Below, one piece after another: positions 1-6,646 of a stretch of 10,333 nucleotides of DNA (the first letter of the stretch is position 1; every line of letters starts with the position of its first letter). The DNA is from Akkermansiaceae bacterium (GTDB taxonomy: Bacteria > Verrucomicrobiota > Verrucomicrobiia > Verrucomicrobiales > Akkermansiaceae). The stretch spans positions 1 through 10,333 of the forward strand of contig JABHEX010000047.1 of NCBI GenBank assembly GCA_018676385.1, written 5' to 3'. Both the position numbers and the translations under genes were made by a program. The notes below the pieces were generated by a model. That model was not told the DNA's origin. It did no database searches and was given only the letters and a program-made list of their open reading frames with translations.

Positions 1-950
1 AATGGACTTGATTTCCCAAATCCTCTCACAGCAACTCGCTTTTCATCCAAATCGAGTGTCTTAACTAACCATTCTTTGACAGCTGTAGCTCGTCTTTGAG
101 AGAGCAACAAATTGGGCTCATCACTACCAATTAGATCTGTGTGTCCATCAACCCAGCAAATCAAATTCGGGTGCTTATCAATCAACAATGCTACCTTCAT
201 CAAACTCACCCGCGCGCTCTGTCTTAGCGCGTGAACATTAAAATCAAAAAGTAAATCACTACCAATGAGAGCTTTGGATGTGATAATTGAATTTCCATCC
301 ATACGTGCCATTGTATCTAATGAAGTAAAACCCTCGAGCAATCCTGCGTCGGCATTTCCTTGCGCTCCTTTTCTTAAAAGGTCAGCATATACATCAGGAT
401 CGTGCTTGTCTGCCATTCGGCCTCCCGGATCAACCGTCACTTGACTGTCACGTGAACGAGGAAAGAAATCCTCAGTTTTTCCCATATCAGCAAGATCTGG
501 CTCGAAATTGGGTACGACCAAGGGTTCTACAGAATCTCCATCCAAGTATCCCTTAGCAGCAGATTGAGCCACAGGAACCTCAAAATTTTTAATATCTGGG
601 CTAATATCGATATCCATTTCCGGCAAGTTTTCCAGAACATCTAATTCATCAGCAGGAGGAACAACTGGTGTTTGTTCAACTGGATCAGATGCTGCAGGCG
701 GAGTGAGCTCCGGGCGTGAGTCATCTATGTCCACAGGGTTTACTCTAACTACTTTAGTTTGCAGAGTTGTTTGCTCAACTAGACTAGGAAGAATCACATC
801 AATCCGACTGAGTCCAAAAATTACAACAAGATGCAATACGACAGCAAAAATCAAAGCAACGATTATCCATTTACCTAAATCTTCGTTTTCAGGAAGCCTA
901 AACGAGGAAGTTCCTCGAAGCCCACCATTCCAGCTATAGCTATCATCCAT
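1..950 (-). CDS. Membrane-anchored OmpA-family protein (partial, C-terminus beyond left edge)
   Basis: The frame stays open from an ATG at 950 to the window edge, giving 316 codons. Residues 1-26 are polar and would be cytoplasmic. Residues 27-47 (KWIIVALIFAVVLHLVVIFG region) form one membrane segment. A proline- and acid-rich stretch of about 180 residues follows (PPA, VVPP), then an OmpA-like peptidoglycan-binding domain from about residue 225. In that domain GHTDLIGS and NLLLSQRRATAV match the family signature. D272 and R287 have the same 15-residue spacing as the Asp/Arg pair that binds diaminopimelate in OmpA. The layout (inner-membrane anchor, Pro-rich linker, wall-binding domain) recalls TonB or MotB, but no MotA, ExbB or TonB partner is visible. 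It probably ties the inner membrane to the cell wall; the exact role is unknown. No other start codon fits before the membrane segment, and there is no clear Shine-Dalgarno sequence. Confidence 0.85.
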   Translation of the reverse strand, partial: MDDSYSWNGGLRGTSSFRLPENEDLGKWIIVALIFAVVLHLVVIFGLSRIDVILPSLVEQTTLQTKVVRVNPVDIDDSRPELTPPAASDPVEQTPVVPPADELDVLENLPEMDIDISPDIKNFEVPVAQSAAKGYLDGDSVEPLVVPNFEPDLADMGKTEDFFPRSRDSQVTVDPGGRMADKHDPDVYADLLRKGAQGNADAGLLEGFTSLDTMARMDGNSIITSKALIGSDLLFDFNVHALRQSARVSLMKVALLIDKHPNLICWVDGHTDLIGSDEPNLLLSQRRATAVKEWLVKTLDLDEKRVAVRGFGKSSP

Positions 951-957
951 TTACTAA

Positions 958-986
958 AACATAACGGAAATATGAGCAATTGGCAA
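958..986 (-). promoter_or_regulatory. Candidate sigma-70-type promoter for the OmpA-family gene
   Basis: On the minus strand TTGCCA (986-981) is followed by a 17-base spacer and TATGTT (963-958). The -10 ends only 7 bases before the ATG at 950, so a transcript from here would be leaderless or nearly so. Its -35 overlaps that of the divergent promoter. The match is by eye only, with consensus from E. coli-type sigma-70. Confidence 0.35.
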
Positions 987-1008
987 TCATCAGATGTCTG
1001 TGTAAATT
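980..1008 (+). promoter_or_regulatory. Candidate sigma-70-type promoter for the small plus-strand gene
   Basis: TTGGCA (980-985), a 17-base spacer and TAAATT (1003-1008) match housekeeping promoter spacing. Transcription would start near 1014-1016, about 30 bases before the ATG at 1046. This argues against the in-frame TTG at 980 as a start codon, because that TTG is the -35 itself. Confidence 0.4.
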
Positions 1009-1045
1009 TATCTATTTCCAGATTGGTATTACCAGATTGGGGTAT

Positions 1046-1336
1046 ATGACTACACTCATGGCTATACCTCGTAAAAAAAGCGAAGTTATCTGTTTCTACG
1101 ATCTTCAATATCGCTGGAACAAACGCAGTACTACTCGAGGAGTTGAGATCAGAATTGAGCTAAACGAAACTCCTGACGGACAACAAATTGTCGCACAATG
1201 CCCCCGTGTGTTTCGTCCCGATATGGTTGAGGACATTATCGCGTTCGGAAGAGAGAACGGATGGATTCCTGAGGAAAAAGGAGAAGCGATTATTGTGAGA
1301 CTGACTAAGCGCGGGCTTCAAATATTGAGTCATTAA
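1046..1336 (+). CDS. Small uncharacterised protein, 96 aa
   Basis: I do not recognise this protein. It is 96 residues from the ATG at 1046, or 92 from the in-frame ATG at 1058 (MAIPRKKS). An in-frame TTG at 980 would add 22 residues but lies in a promoter-like -35, so I reject it. The protein is soluble-looking, with no signal peptide or membrane segment. It starts with basic residues (PRKKS), has a probable beta strand (GVEIRIELNE), then an amphipathic helix (DMVEDIIAFGRENG) and a second strand (EAIIVRLTKRG). This could be a small alpha/beta domain, and the RWNKRSTTRG patch is strongly basic. It is the only plus-strand gene here, divergent from the OmpA-family gene and convergent with rpsA. 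Neither start has a good Shine-Dalgarno; GGGG at 1039-1042 is too close to the first ATG. Confidence 0.65.
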   Translation: MTTLMAIPRKKSEVICFYDLQYRWNKRSTTRGVEIRIELNETPDGQQIVAQCPRVFRPDMVEDIIAFGRENGWIPEEKGEAIIVRLTKRGLQILSH

Positions 1337-1351
1337 TAGCAAATACCATTC

Positions 1352-1389
1352 AAAAAAAACGCCACCGAAGGAAATTTCCTCCGGCGACG
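1352..1389 (-). terminator. Intrinsic terminator of rpsA
   Basis: Read on the minus strand, 1389-1360 folds into a near-continuous stem of up to 15 pairs (CGTCGCCGGAGG... with ...CTTCGGTGGCG, a few G-U pairs, the A/T centre forming the loop). A run of eight T (1359-1352) follows directly. It lies about 30 bases past the rpsA stop. On the plus strand the hairpin has no immediate T-run, so it would stop the convergent small gene poorly. Confidence 0.9.
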
Positions 1390-1418
1390 TGTTATGTGAT
1401 TTTTGGTGAAGCTTGAGC

Positions 1419-3131
1419 TTACTCGCTATCGGCTTCGTCGCCTTCAGCACTTGGGCTCCACTCCTCTGGAGCGTCAGAAGATGCAAGGTTGAATGCTTGC
1501 TCAAGACCAACGAGATCACCGGAAGGACGCAAGGTCTCGAAGCTTGCAGACTCTTTTTCAAGTTGCTCTGGATCGTAACTGACTGCCTTAATTGAGAGAC
1601 CAATACGACGTTCCACTCGATCAACTTTAATGACACGAGCTTCGATCTCATCGCCAACTTTAATTACGTCCTTAACTTTTTCCACGTGGTCCTCGCTGAG
1701 TTGCGAAATATGGATAAGTCCGTCGATGTCGTTCTCAAGGTTAACGAATGCACCGAAGCTAGCAATCTTGGCAACGCTTCCCTTAACAAGGTCACCGACC
1801 TTGAATGAATTATCGATGGCCGCCCATGGGTCACCGTCAAGCTGCTTGATACCGAGAGATACACGTTGGTTCTCTTTGTCGATGGCAAGCACCACTGCTT
1901 CGACTTCGTCACCTTTCTTGATAACTTCAGATGGGTGATTGATTTTACGGGTCCATGAAAGATCGGAGACGTGAATCATGCCGTCAATACCCTCTTCCAT
2001 GCCGAGGAATGCGCCATAAGGTGTGAGATTACGCACCTCGCCTTTGACTGTCTGACCGATAGGATACTTGGCTTCGAGCTCATCCCATGGATTTTCATCG
2101 AGCTGACGAACACCAAGGGAGATTTTCTGCTCCTCAATGCTGATTCCGAGAACCACAGCCTTGATTTCCTGATCAATTTCGAGGACGTCGCTGGGACGGT
2201 TGATCCGTTTAACCCAAGAGAGCTCAGAAACGTGGACAAGGCCCTCAACGCCACTCTCCATCTCGATGAATGCACCGTATGGGAGAAGTTTTGTAACTTT
2301 GCCATTAACCTCAGTTCCGATTGGGTAGCGTGCTTCGATGTCATGCCATGGATTATCCTCCATTTGCTTGAGACCAAGAGAAACGCGCTCTTTGTCACGG
2401 TCAACATCGAGGATAAGCACCTCAAGAGTTTGGCCGATATGCAGCAAGGCGGATGGATGAGAAATACGACCCCAGCTCATGTCTGTGACGTGAAGTAAAC
2501 CATCCATACCTTGAAGGTCTACGAATGCGCCAAAGTCAGTGATATTCTTGACTTGGCCTTCAACCCTATCGCCTACCTTGGCAGACTGCAGGAACTCCTG
2601 GCGTTGCTCTGCACGCTCGCTTTCAATCACTTCACGACGAGATAGCACAATGTTCTTACGCTCATCGTTGACCTTGACGATCTTAAATTCGTAAACCTTG
2701 CCAATATATTCGTTGAGGTCTTTGGGGGGAATAATATCGACTTGAGAGCCCGGCAAGAATGCCTCGACACCGACGTTGACCATGAGCCCGCCTTTGACAG
2801 CGCTCTTGATCTTACCTTTGACGAGTCCACCGTCGTGGAAAACACCGACGATTTTCTCCCAGTTTTTGCGGTGGGCTGCTTTTTCCTTGGAAAGCACGAC
2901 CATTCCTTCGTCGTCTTCAAGTTTCATAAGAAGCACTTCTACTTCATCACCTTCTTCGATTTCTTCGTCCTCAAATTCAGAGGTCGGTATCGCCCCCTCA
3001 GATTTGTATCCGATGTCCACAAGGACAACTTGGGGCTTGATAGCTATAATGGTTCCGTTGACAACGGAGCCTTCTTCGAATGCGCGGAACTTTGAATCAA
3101 TCAAAGTTTCCAGTTCTGCTGTTGCAGTCAT
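1419..3131 (-). CDS. rpsA: 30S ribosomal protein S1
   Basis: This 570-residue protein has six S1 (OB-fold) RNA-binding repeats, at roughly 19-84, 101-166, 187-256, 272-341, 359-428 and 444-515. Repeats 3-6 carry the typical VxGxVxxxxxFGAFVxL...GLxHxSxLSW pattern and end in RxSLGxKQ. The linkers after repeats 3 and 4 are near copies (NPWHDIEARYPIG, NPWDELEAKYPIG), as is usual in S1. Length fits long six-repeat S1 proteins. S1 binds the 30S subunit through its first two repeats and unfolds and captures mRNA with the others; this matters in a genome where Shine-Dalgarno sites are scarce. The tail past 520 is acidic and low-complexity (SAEGDEADSE). The ATG at 3131 has no Shine-Dalgarno, a known trait of rpsA in E. 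coli, where S1 represses its own translation. It has its own terminator and a 256-base upstream gap, so it is probably transcribed alone. Confidence 0.97.
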   Translation of the reverse strand: MTATAELETLIDSKFRAFEEGSVVNGTIIAIKPQVVLVDIGYKSEGAIPTSEFEDEEIEEGDEVEVLLMKLEDDEGMVVLSKEKAAHRKNWEKIVGVFHDGGLVKGKIKSAVKGGLMVNVGVEAFLPGSQVDIIPPKDLNEYIGKVYEFKIVKVNDERKNIVLSRREVIESERAEQRQEFLQSAKVGDRVEGQVKNITDFGAFVDLQGMDGLLHVTDMSWGRISHPSALLHIGQTLEVLILDVDRDKERVSLGLKQMEDNPWHDIEARYPIGTEVNGKVTKLLPYGAFIEMESGVEGLVHVSELSWVKRINRPSDVLEIDQEIKAVVLGISIEEQKISLGVRQLDENPWDELEAKYPIGQTVKGEVRNLTPYGAFLGMEEGIDGMIHVSDLSWTRKINHPSEVIKKGDEVEAVVLAIDKENQRVSLGIKQLDGDPWAAIDNSFKVGDLVKGSVAKIASFGAFVNLENDIDGLIHISQLSEDHVEKVKDVIKVGDEIEARVIKVDRVERRIGLSIKAVSYDPEQLEKESASFETLRPSGDLVGLEQAFNLASSDAPEEWSPSAEGDEADSE

Positions 3132-3170
3132 TTTGTATTTAGTTGGGTTAAGGTTAGGTTCTTTGGTTAA
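3132..3170 (-). promoter_or_regulatory. G-depleted, SD-less translation initiation region of rpsA
   Basis: The 39 bases before the rpsA ATG contain one G only and read as repeated AACC/TTAACC-like units. There is no Shine-Dalgarno. Such a segment should be unstructured and is a plausible S1-dependent ribosome entry site. The base composition is seen directly; the role is inference. Confidence 0.45.
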
Positions 3171-3184
3171 TTTCCTTCCGATCT

Positions 3185-3215
3185 CTTCGTGCTATTGCAA
3201 CAACAATAGCCGAAG
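3185..3215 (-). promoter_or_regulatory. Stem-loop 1 in rpsA leader
   Basis: On the minus strand CTTCG-GCTATTG pairs with CAATAGC-(A)-CGAAG: 12 pairs with one bulged A and the six-base loop TTGTTG. No T-run follows, so it is not a terminator. It lies about 55 bases upstream of the rpsA start and could be part of an autoregulatory leader. Confidence 0.5.
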
Positions 3216-3216
3216 T

Positions 3217-3246
3217 GCCCCGCAAGTATGCCAGTGGTAGCGGGGC
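3217..3246 (-). promoter_or_regulatory. Stem-loop 2 in rpsA leader
   Basis: GCCCCGC (minus, 3246-3240) pairs perfectly with GCGGGGC (3223-3217) across a 16-base loop. The stem is entirely G-C and sits one base away from stem-loop 1, so the two could stack in the transcript. No T-run follows. Confidence 0.5.
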
Positions 3247-3280
3247 GCCAACATCCACCAGCAGAAAGAAATGAGGCCGA

Positions 3281-3308
3281 AAACTAGCTGGCCAAGCAGT
3301 TTTGACAA
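3281..3308 (-). promoter_or_regulatory. Weak candidate promoter for rpsA
   Basis: TTGTCA (3308-3303), 16-base spacer, TAGTTT (3286-3281) on the minus strand. It would place the start near 3274 and give a leader of about 140 bases that includes both stem-loops. The -10 match is poor; this is the best candidate I found in the 256-base gap. Confidence 0.25.
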
Positions 3309-3387
3309 GCAGAATGACGGAAAATTAAACCAAAATCTCTCAGTTCCTATTTAAACCTGCACGACAACCCAAATTACTACCACATAA

Positions 3388-4173
3388 TTAGGGAGTATCC
3401 ACTGCAAGCGTTTGCTTTGGAGTAACGACACGCCTTACCCTAGGCAACTTACGCAGTCGTATGGATTCATCAAGAGAGCGCTGCAAAACAGTCAACCGAT
3501 TACGCCATATAGTTGGCACCTGAGCAATGCCAGATGGCTTATCAATGTAACCATTATAAGTTTCCTCTCCAATATCATTTTCCACATGAAGCCATGGCTT
3601 ACCCTCTCGGTAACTTAGTGTGGCGATCCCAGTCTTATCACTAATGGATGCTGAGCGATCTTCATAACTAATAACGCGTATTGGCATATTTAACCCTGCC
3701 AGAGTTGGGGGCGTTATAGCTAGCTCACCCGGGTGAGGTGGCTGATTTCCATATCTATTTAAAGTCACCTCAAGTTGATTCGATTTTCCAGAACGAAAAT
3801 AATGAACCTTTACTCGGTCACCGGGCTTTTTATGGGAAAGCAGTACCAGCATCTGACTTTCATTGACAAGCAGCTGCCCATCCAATTTCCAAATAACATC
3901 CATGGCTTTCAAACCGGCCTTGGCAGCGGGAGCTTGCCCTTTGACTGACTGAAGAACGAAACCGCACCCTTTAGGCAAGTCTGGAAGCTGAGCATACACG
4001 CTTGCACTGGGCTTAAAAACACTGACCCCAATATGCACTTGATCAATAGATTCTTGTTCATCAACGGATACAGCGGGTGCAACAAGAGGCTGAGCAAAAA
4101 TATCAAATGCTGCCAAGCATAAACCGGTCAGCAGAACCGTGTAATGAGCAACCAAATGAAATGATGTAATCAT
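3388..4173 (-). CDS. Exported PDZ-domain protein
   Basis: 261 residues. An N-terminal signal peptide (hydrophobic core about residues 8-24, likely cut after FAQ near 28) sends it to the periplasm. A PDZ domain spans about 45-140: IGVSVF, then GCGFVLQSVKGQAPAAKAGLKAMDVIWKLDGQLL, then the KPGDRVKVHYFRSGK strand region. This is the arrangement of HtrA/DegP- and RseP-type PDZ domains, but no serine-protease or metalloprotease motif is present, so it is a binding module only. The last 120 residues (from PPHPGELAI) match nothing I know; the final 45 are rich in arginine. It starts 12 bases after the membrane-protein gene, in line with the sigma factor, so it is probably the third gene of that operon. 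A role as periplasmic ligand sensor or partner of the membrane protein is inference. No Shine-Dalgarno is visible. Confidence 0.85.
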   Translation of the reverse strand: MITSFHLVAHYTVLLTGLCLAAFDIFAQPLVAPAVSVDEQESIDQVHIGVSVFKPSASVYAQLPDLPKGCGFVLQSVKGQAPAAKAGLKAMDVIWKLDGQLLVNESQMLVLLSHKKPGDRVKVHYFRSGKSNQLEVTLNRYGNQPPHPGELAITPPTLAGLNMPIRVISYEDRSASISDKTGIATLSYREGKPWLHVENDIGEETYNGYIDKPSGIAQVPTIWRNRLTVLQRSLDESIRLRKLPRVRRVVTPKQTLAVDTP

Positions 4174-4185
4174 GTATATTTGAGG

Positions 4186-4707
4186 TTAGAAATTTGTGAC
4201 GGGCACGGTAATGACCTCTTGGCGAGGTTGACGAATGGTAATGACAGCTCCACTTCCCTTGTCGCGCATTTGTTGCTCTCCAATAATGTGATAGCGGTGG
4301 CGGTAGTGTGGACCACTTCCATCAGCAGGAATGATTAAGCCGTCGCTTTCATGGCCACCAACTCGCTGCACAGACTTGAGTAGTGTAAAATCCGATCTCG
4401 CTGGCGGATCAACGACAAGTCGACCTGCATCTAGTGACGATACGTCCTCAGCACTCCAAAAACCGACAAGCCATGATACTATGCCAAGTGTGATGGCAGC
4501 GGCACTTTTCCAGATCCATGATCGCGGTAACTTTTTGCTCGCAGGGAGCGCTACCTCCTCATTGCGATTCTTCCCAGCAGAGATTACAAGCTTGTCGATA
4601 TTAACATCGCACTCTTGCCTTGCCGCGTCACTCAAATCACGGGGCGCAATCGCTCGCAATCGTTCCTCGAGTGCAATTAAATTTGCTGGTTGATGATATT
4701 TATCCAT
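4186..4707 (-). CDS. Single-pass membrane protein, candidate anti-sigma factor
   Basis: 173 residues from the ATG at 4707. I chose this start because GGAG sits six bases upstream and because it overlaps the sigma-factor stop by only 8 bp. An in-frame ATG at 4719 (four residues longer) is the alternative; the longer open frame to 4809 lies wholly within the sigma gene. Residues 1-63 are polar and predicted cytoplasmic, about 64-84 (WIWKSAAAITLGIVSWLVGFW) form one membrane helix, and the remaining 90 residues would be periplasmic. Position right after an ECF sigma gene, translational coupling and this topology are typical of anti-sigma factors. The zinc-binding anti-sigma signature (HxxxCxxC) is absent; only one Cys (33) occurs in the cytoplasmic part. 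The periplasmic part has a His-rich patch (PHYRHRYHIIG, about 133-143). Function is inferred from context, not homology. Confidence 0.7.
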   Translation of the reverse strand: MDKYHQPANLIALEERLRAIAPRDLSDAARQECDVNIDKLVISAGKNRNEEVALPASKKLPRSWIWKSAAAITLGIVSWLVGFWSAEDVSSLDAGRLVVDPPARSDFTLLKSVQRVGGHESDGLIIPADGSGPHYRHRYHIIGEQQMRDKGSGAVITIRQPRQEVITVPVTNF

Positions 4708-5227
4708 GACGTTCTCCATGATTGGTATTAAGTTTTCGCTGAAGTTGCTCCAGCGCATATCGGTAACGTGATGCCGCGGTGTTAGGTGAAATCGCCATGC
4801 TTTTAGCAATTTCTTGAAATGTCAGCCCACCCCAAATCTTAAGTGTTAGGACTTCGCGCAGTTTGTCACCAAGAGCATCAACTGCACATCGAAGAAAGGC
4901 CGCCTCTTCATCATCCTCCATGCTCGTGTCAAGCCAGTGGTCGTCGCGATCGTGTAAATAAACAACAGCATCTTCTTTACGTTTTTTCCTGCTCTGCTTT
5001 TTCCCGTGATCCATGGCAACAAACTTAAGCACTGAGTATGCAAGAGGCAGATCCGGTGGTGCGTTGTTACGTTCCTGCTGGTAGTGCCAAAGTCTGACTA
5101 AAGCATCTTGTATCATGTCTTCGGCATCTTCACGAGATGCTGCACGCTGCCGTGCATACGCATAGAGGCGCGCGCTGTTCTCACTGAGCCAGCCTTTCCA
5201 TGCCTTGGCATGTATGTTGCACAACAT
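4700..5227 (-). CDS. ECF-type RNA polymerase sigma factor
   Basis: 175 residues, the usual size for an extracytoplasmic-function sigma factor. Region 2 spans about 10-78: ARLYAYARQRAASREDAEDMIQ with the DALVRLWHY helix that binds core polymerase and the -10 element. Region 4 spans about 112-166: LGDKLREVLTLKIWGGLTFQEIAKSMAISPNTAASRYRYALEQLQRKL, including the helix-turn-helix that reads the -35. A charged linker (SRKKRKEDAVV...) lies between, and there is no region 1 or 3. The ATG at 5227 follows the phosphodiesterase stop by 57 bases, so transcription may be shared with it. The gene overlaps the next gene by 8 bp. Which ECF group it belongs to, and its target promoters, cannot be read from the window; I saw no convincing GGAAC-type ECF promoter upstream. 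Confidence 0.92.
   Translation of the reverse strand: MLCNIHAKAWKGWLSENSARLYAYARQRAASREDAEDMIQDALVRLWHYQQERNNAPPDLPLAYSVLKFVAMDHGKKQSRKKRKEDAVVYLHDRDDHWLDTSMEDDEEAAFLRCAVDALGDKLREVLTLKIWGGLTFQEIAKSMAISPNTAASRYRYALEQLQRKLNTNHGERHG
4714..4717 (-). promoter_or_regulatory. Shine-Dalgarno deciding the start of the candidate anti-sigma gene
   Basis: GGAG on the minus strand, six bases before the ATG at 4707, lies within the last codons of the sigma gene. It is one of the few good ribosome binding sites in the window and supports translational coupling of the two genes. Confidence 0.6.
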
Positions 5228-5237
5228 CTATCTTTAT

Positions 5238-5258
5238 AATGCTCTATTTGGGAGCATT
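5238..5258 (-). promoter_or_regulatory. Short hairpin before the sigma-factor start
   Basis: AATGCTC pairs perfectly with GAGCATT across the seven-base loop CCAAATA on the minus strand. The stem ends 10 bases before the sigma ATG and is followed by TATAAAGATAG, not a T-run, so it is not an intrinsic terminator for the upstream gene. It might shape translation of the sigma gene, or be chance. Confidence 0.3.
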
Positions 5259-5284
5259 TGTCTGTAATTAAGTAGTATCAGAAA

Positions 5285-6646
5285 TTAGTCATGAATCGAC
5301 TCCAAGACTATCTTCGCCACATCCTCTGCACATCCGATAGTAGATTCCCTACGACTGATGAATACCGGCTGTTCGGACTCAGGCACTTTATCCCTTCCGT
5401 GTGAACCTTTCACTAAGGTAGCGTCTAGCGGGATCACATCCAACAAAGCTCTCATACCGAGTTTTTTCTTTAGTAAAAACGACGCAATTTTAAGTTTAGG
5501 AAACCTTATCTTAGGATCGATAAATAATTCAACTGGGTCATACCCCGGTTTACGGTGAATGTCCACGCATCGCGCGTAATCAGGAGCCAAAGCATCATCC
5601 TCCCAGAAGTAATAGGTAAACCAAGCGTCCTGCTCAGCCACGGCAATCAGGTCCCCCGCCCTCTCGGTTGCTATACCCGTCTGCCATATATCTTTGGGCA
5701 CGCGGATTTCCTCGACACCATCGCAACCATCTAACAAATCGTATACCTCAGAACGAATTGCGGGGTCATTAATGTATACATGCGCCACTTGATGGTCCGC
5801 TACAGCAAAGGCACGAGAACCACCACAATCGAGTGTCTCTTTACCGAGCTCATTTTTAACTTGGATCCAGCCACGCCTTCTAAACTCTCTATTCAAATGC
5901 ACTGCCCGACTGACTTTGGAGATTCCATATTCAGACAGCAACACTGGCTCGACACCATGCTGTTTGAAGAATGTTAACAGATCTCCGATTACAGCATCGA
6001 TTGCCAACAGCTCCGGAGGGACCTCTGAAGCGCCCGGCCCGAACTTCTGCAAGCAGTAGTCAAGATGCGGTAGATAAATGAGGTTAAGAGTGGGTTGCTG
6101 CTTACGTTCAATCCATTTTGCCGACTCTGCGATCCATCGTGACGAATCAATTCCAGCTGCCGGGCCCCAGAACGCAGGAAAGGGAAAAGGACCCAGATCT
6201 GCTTTCATTGCCTCACGCATCTCCATTGGCTGTGTGTGGATATCAAAAAACTTTCTGCCGTCAGCCGGATAAAGTGGTCTTGGTGTAGCAGCAAAATCCG
6301 CACTGGAATACATGTTATACCACCAGAACATCTTGGCACAGGTGGCTTCAGGAAACTCCTCGCGTAGTCGCTCCCAGATCTTATTGCCATGCACTAAGTG
6401 ATTGCTTTGCTTCCAGAATTTAACTTCGGCCGCTTCGCGATCATACCAACCATTTCCGACAATCCCGTGCTGCTCTGTCGGATCACCAGTCAAGTATGCG
6501 GACTGGGCAGTACATGTAACAGCAGGAAAAGCGGGCGGAAATGAGGAAATATGACCTTGATCAGAGAATTTACTGACGTTTGGCATATGCTCACCAATCA
6601 TTTCCTTAGTTAGCCCTACGACATTAATGACAGCAACACGGTTCAT
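5285..6646 (-). CDS. Alkaline phosphatase-fold / type I phosphodiesterase family protein with altered metal site
   Basis: 453 residues from the ATG at 6646; a TTG at 6667 would add seven. The fold signs of the phosphodiesterase/nucleotide pyrophosphatase group (Phosphodiest, PF01663) are clear: strand VAVINVVGL at 4-12, nucleophile segment FPAVTC with Thr44, then YLTGDPTEQHGIVGNGWYD, LPHLDYCLQKFGPG near 193-205, and GSHGRD with His416. Compared with nucleotide pyrophosphatases, the first metal Asp (IDGL) is Val10, the second DxxxH is D196...Q200, and the DHG pair is E239-Y240. Thr44, D196 and H416 are kept. There is no signal peptide, so it should be cytosolic. As I recall, proteins with this same NVVGLT/SEYGI pattern occur beside ebo (eustigmatophyte/bacterial operon) genes, but no ebo gene lies here. 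The substrate is unknown; phosphodiester hydrolysis is the family role, not shown for this variant. Confidence 0.85.
   Translation of the reverse strand: MNRVAVINVVGLTKEMIGEHMPNVSKFSDQGHISSFPPAFPAVTCTAQSAYLTGDPTEQHGIVGNGWYDREAAEVKFWKQSNHLVHGNKIWERLREEFPEATCAKMFWWYNMYSSADFAATPRPLYPADGRKFFDIHTQPMEMREAMKADLGPFPFPAFWGPAAGIDSSRWIAESAKWIERKQQPTLNLIYLPHLDYCLQKFGPGASEVPPELLAIDAVIGDLLTFFKQHGVEPVLLSEYGISKVSRAVHLNREFRRRGWIQVKNELGKETLDCGGSRAFAVADHQVAHVYINDPAIRSEVYDLLDGCDGVEEIRVPKDIWQTGIATERAGDLIAVAEQDAWFTYYFWEDDALAPDYARCVDIHRKPGYDPVELFIDPKIRFPKLKIASFLLKKKLGMRALLDVIPLDATLVKGSHGRDKVPESEQPVFISRRESTIGCAEDVAKIVLESIHD

Noticed and set aside
980..1045. Upstream TTG start for the small plus-strand protein
   Set aside because: The TTG forms the -35 box of the likely promoter and the added 22 residues look like translated non-coding DNA.
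875..1108. Minus-strand 77-codon frame over the divergent gap
   Set aside because: It overlaps the OmpA-family gene in another frame and covers both promoter candidates; no protein-like pattern.
1971..2498. 175-codon open frame on the plus strand inside rpsA, and several similar ones (1630-1938, 2776-3240)
   Set aside because: They are antisense to the strongly supported S1 coding frame, show no recognisable protein features and mirror its repeated, biased codons.
3185..3246. The two leader hairpins as a terminator for the PDZ gene
   Set aside because: Neither is followed by a T-run on the minus strand, and they lie 140 or more bases past the PDZ stop.
4708..4809. Longer N-terminus for the candidate anti-sigma protein
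   Set aside because: The extra part (MLKAWRFHLTPRHHV...) lies inside the sigma gene in another frame; the GGAG-preceded ATG at 4707 fits better.
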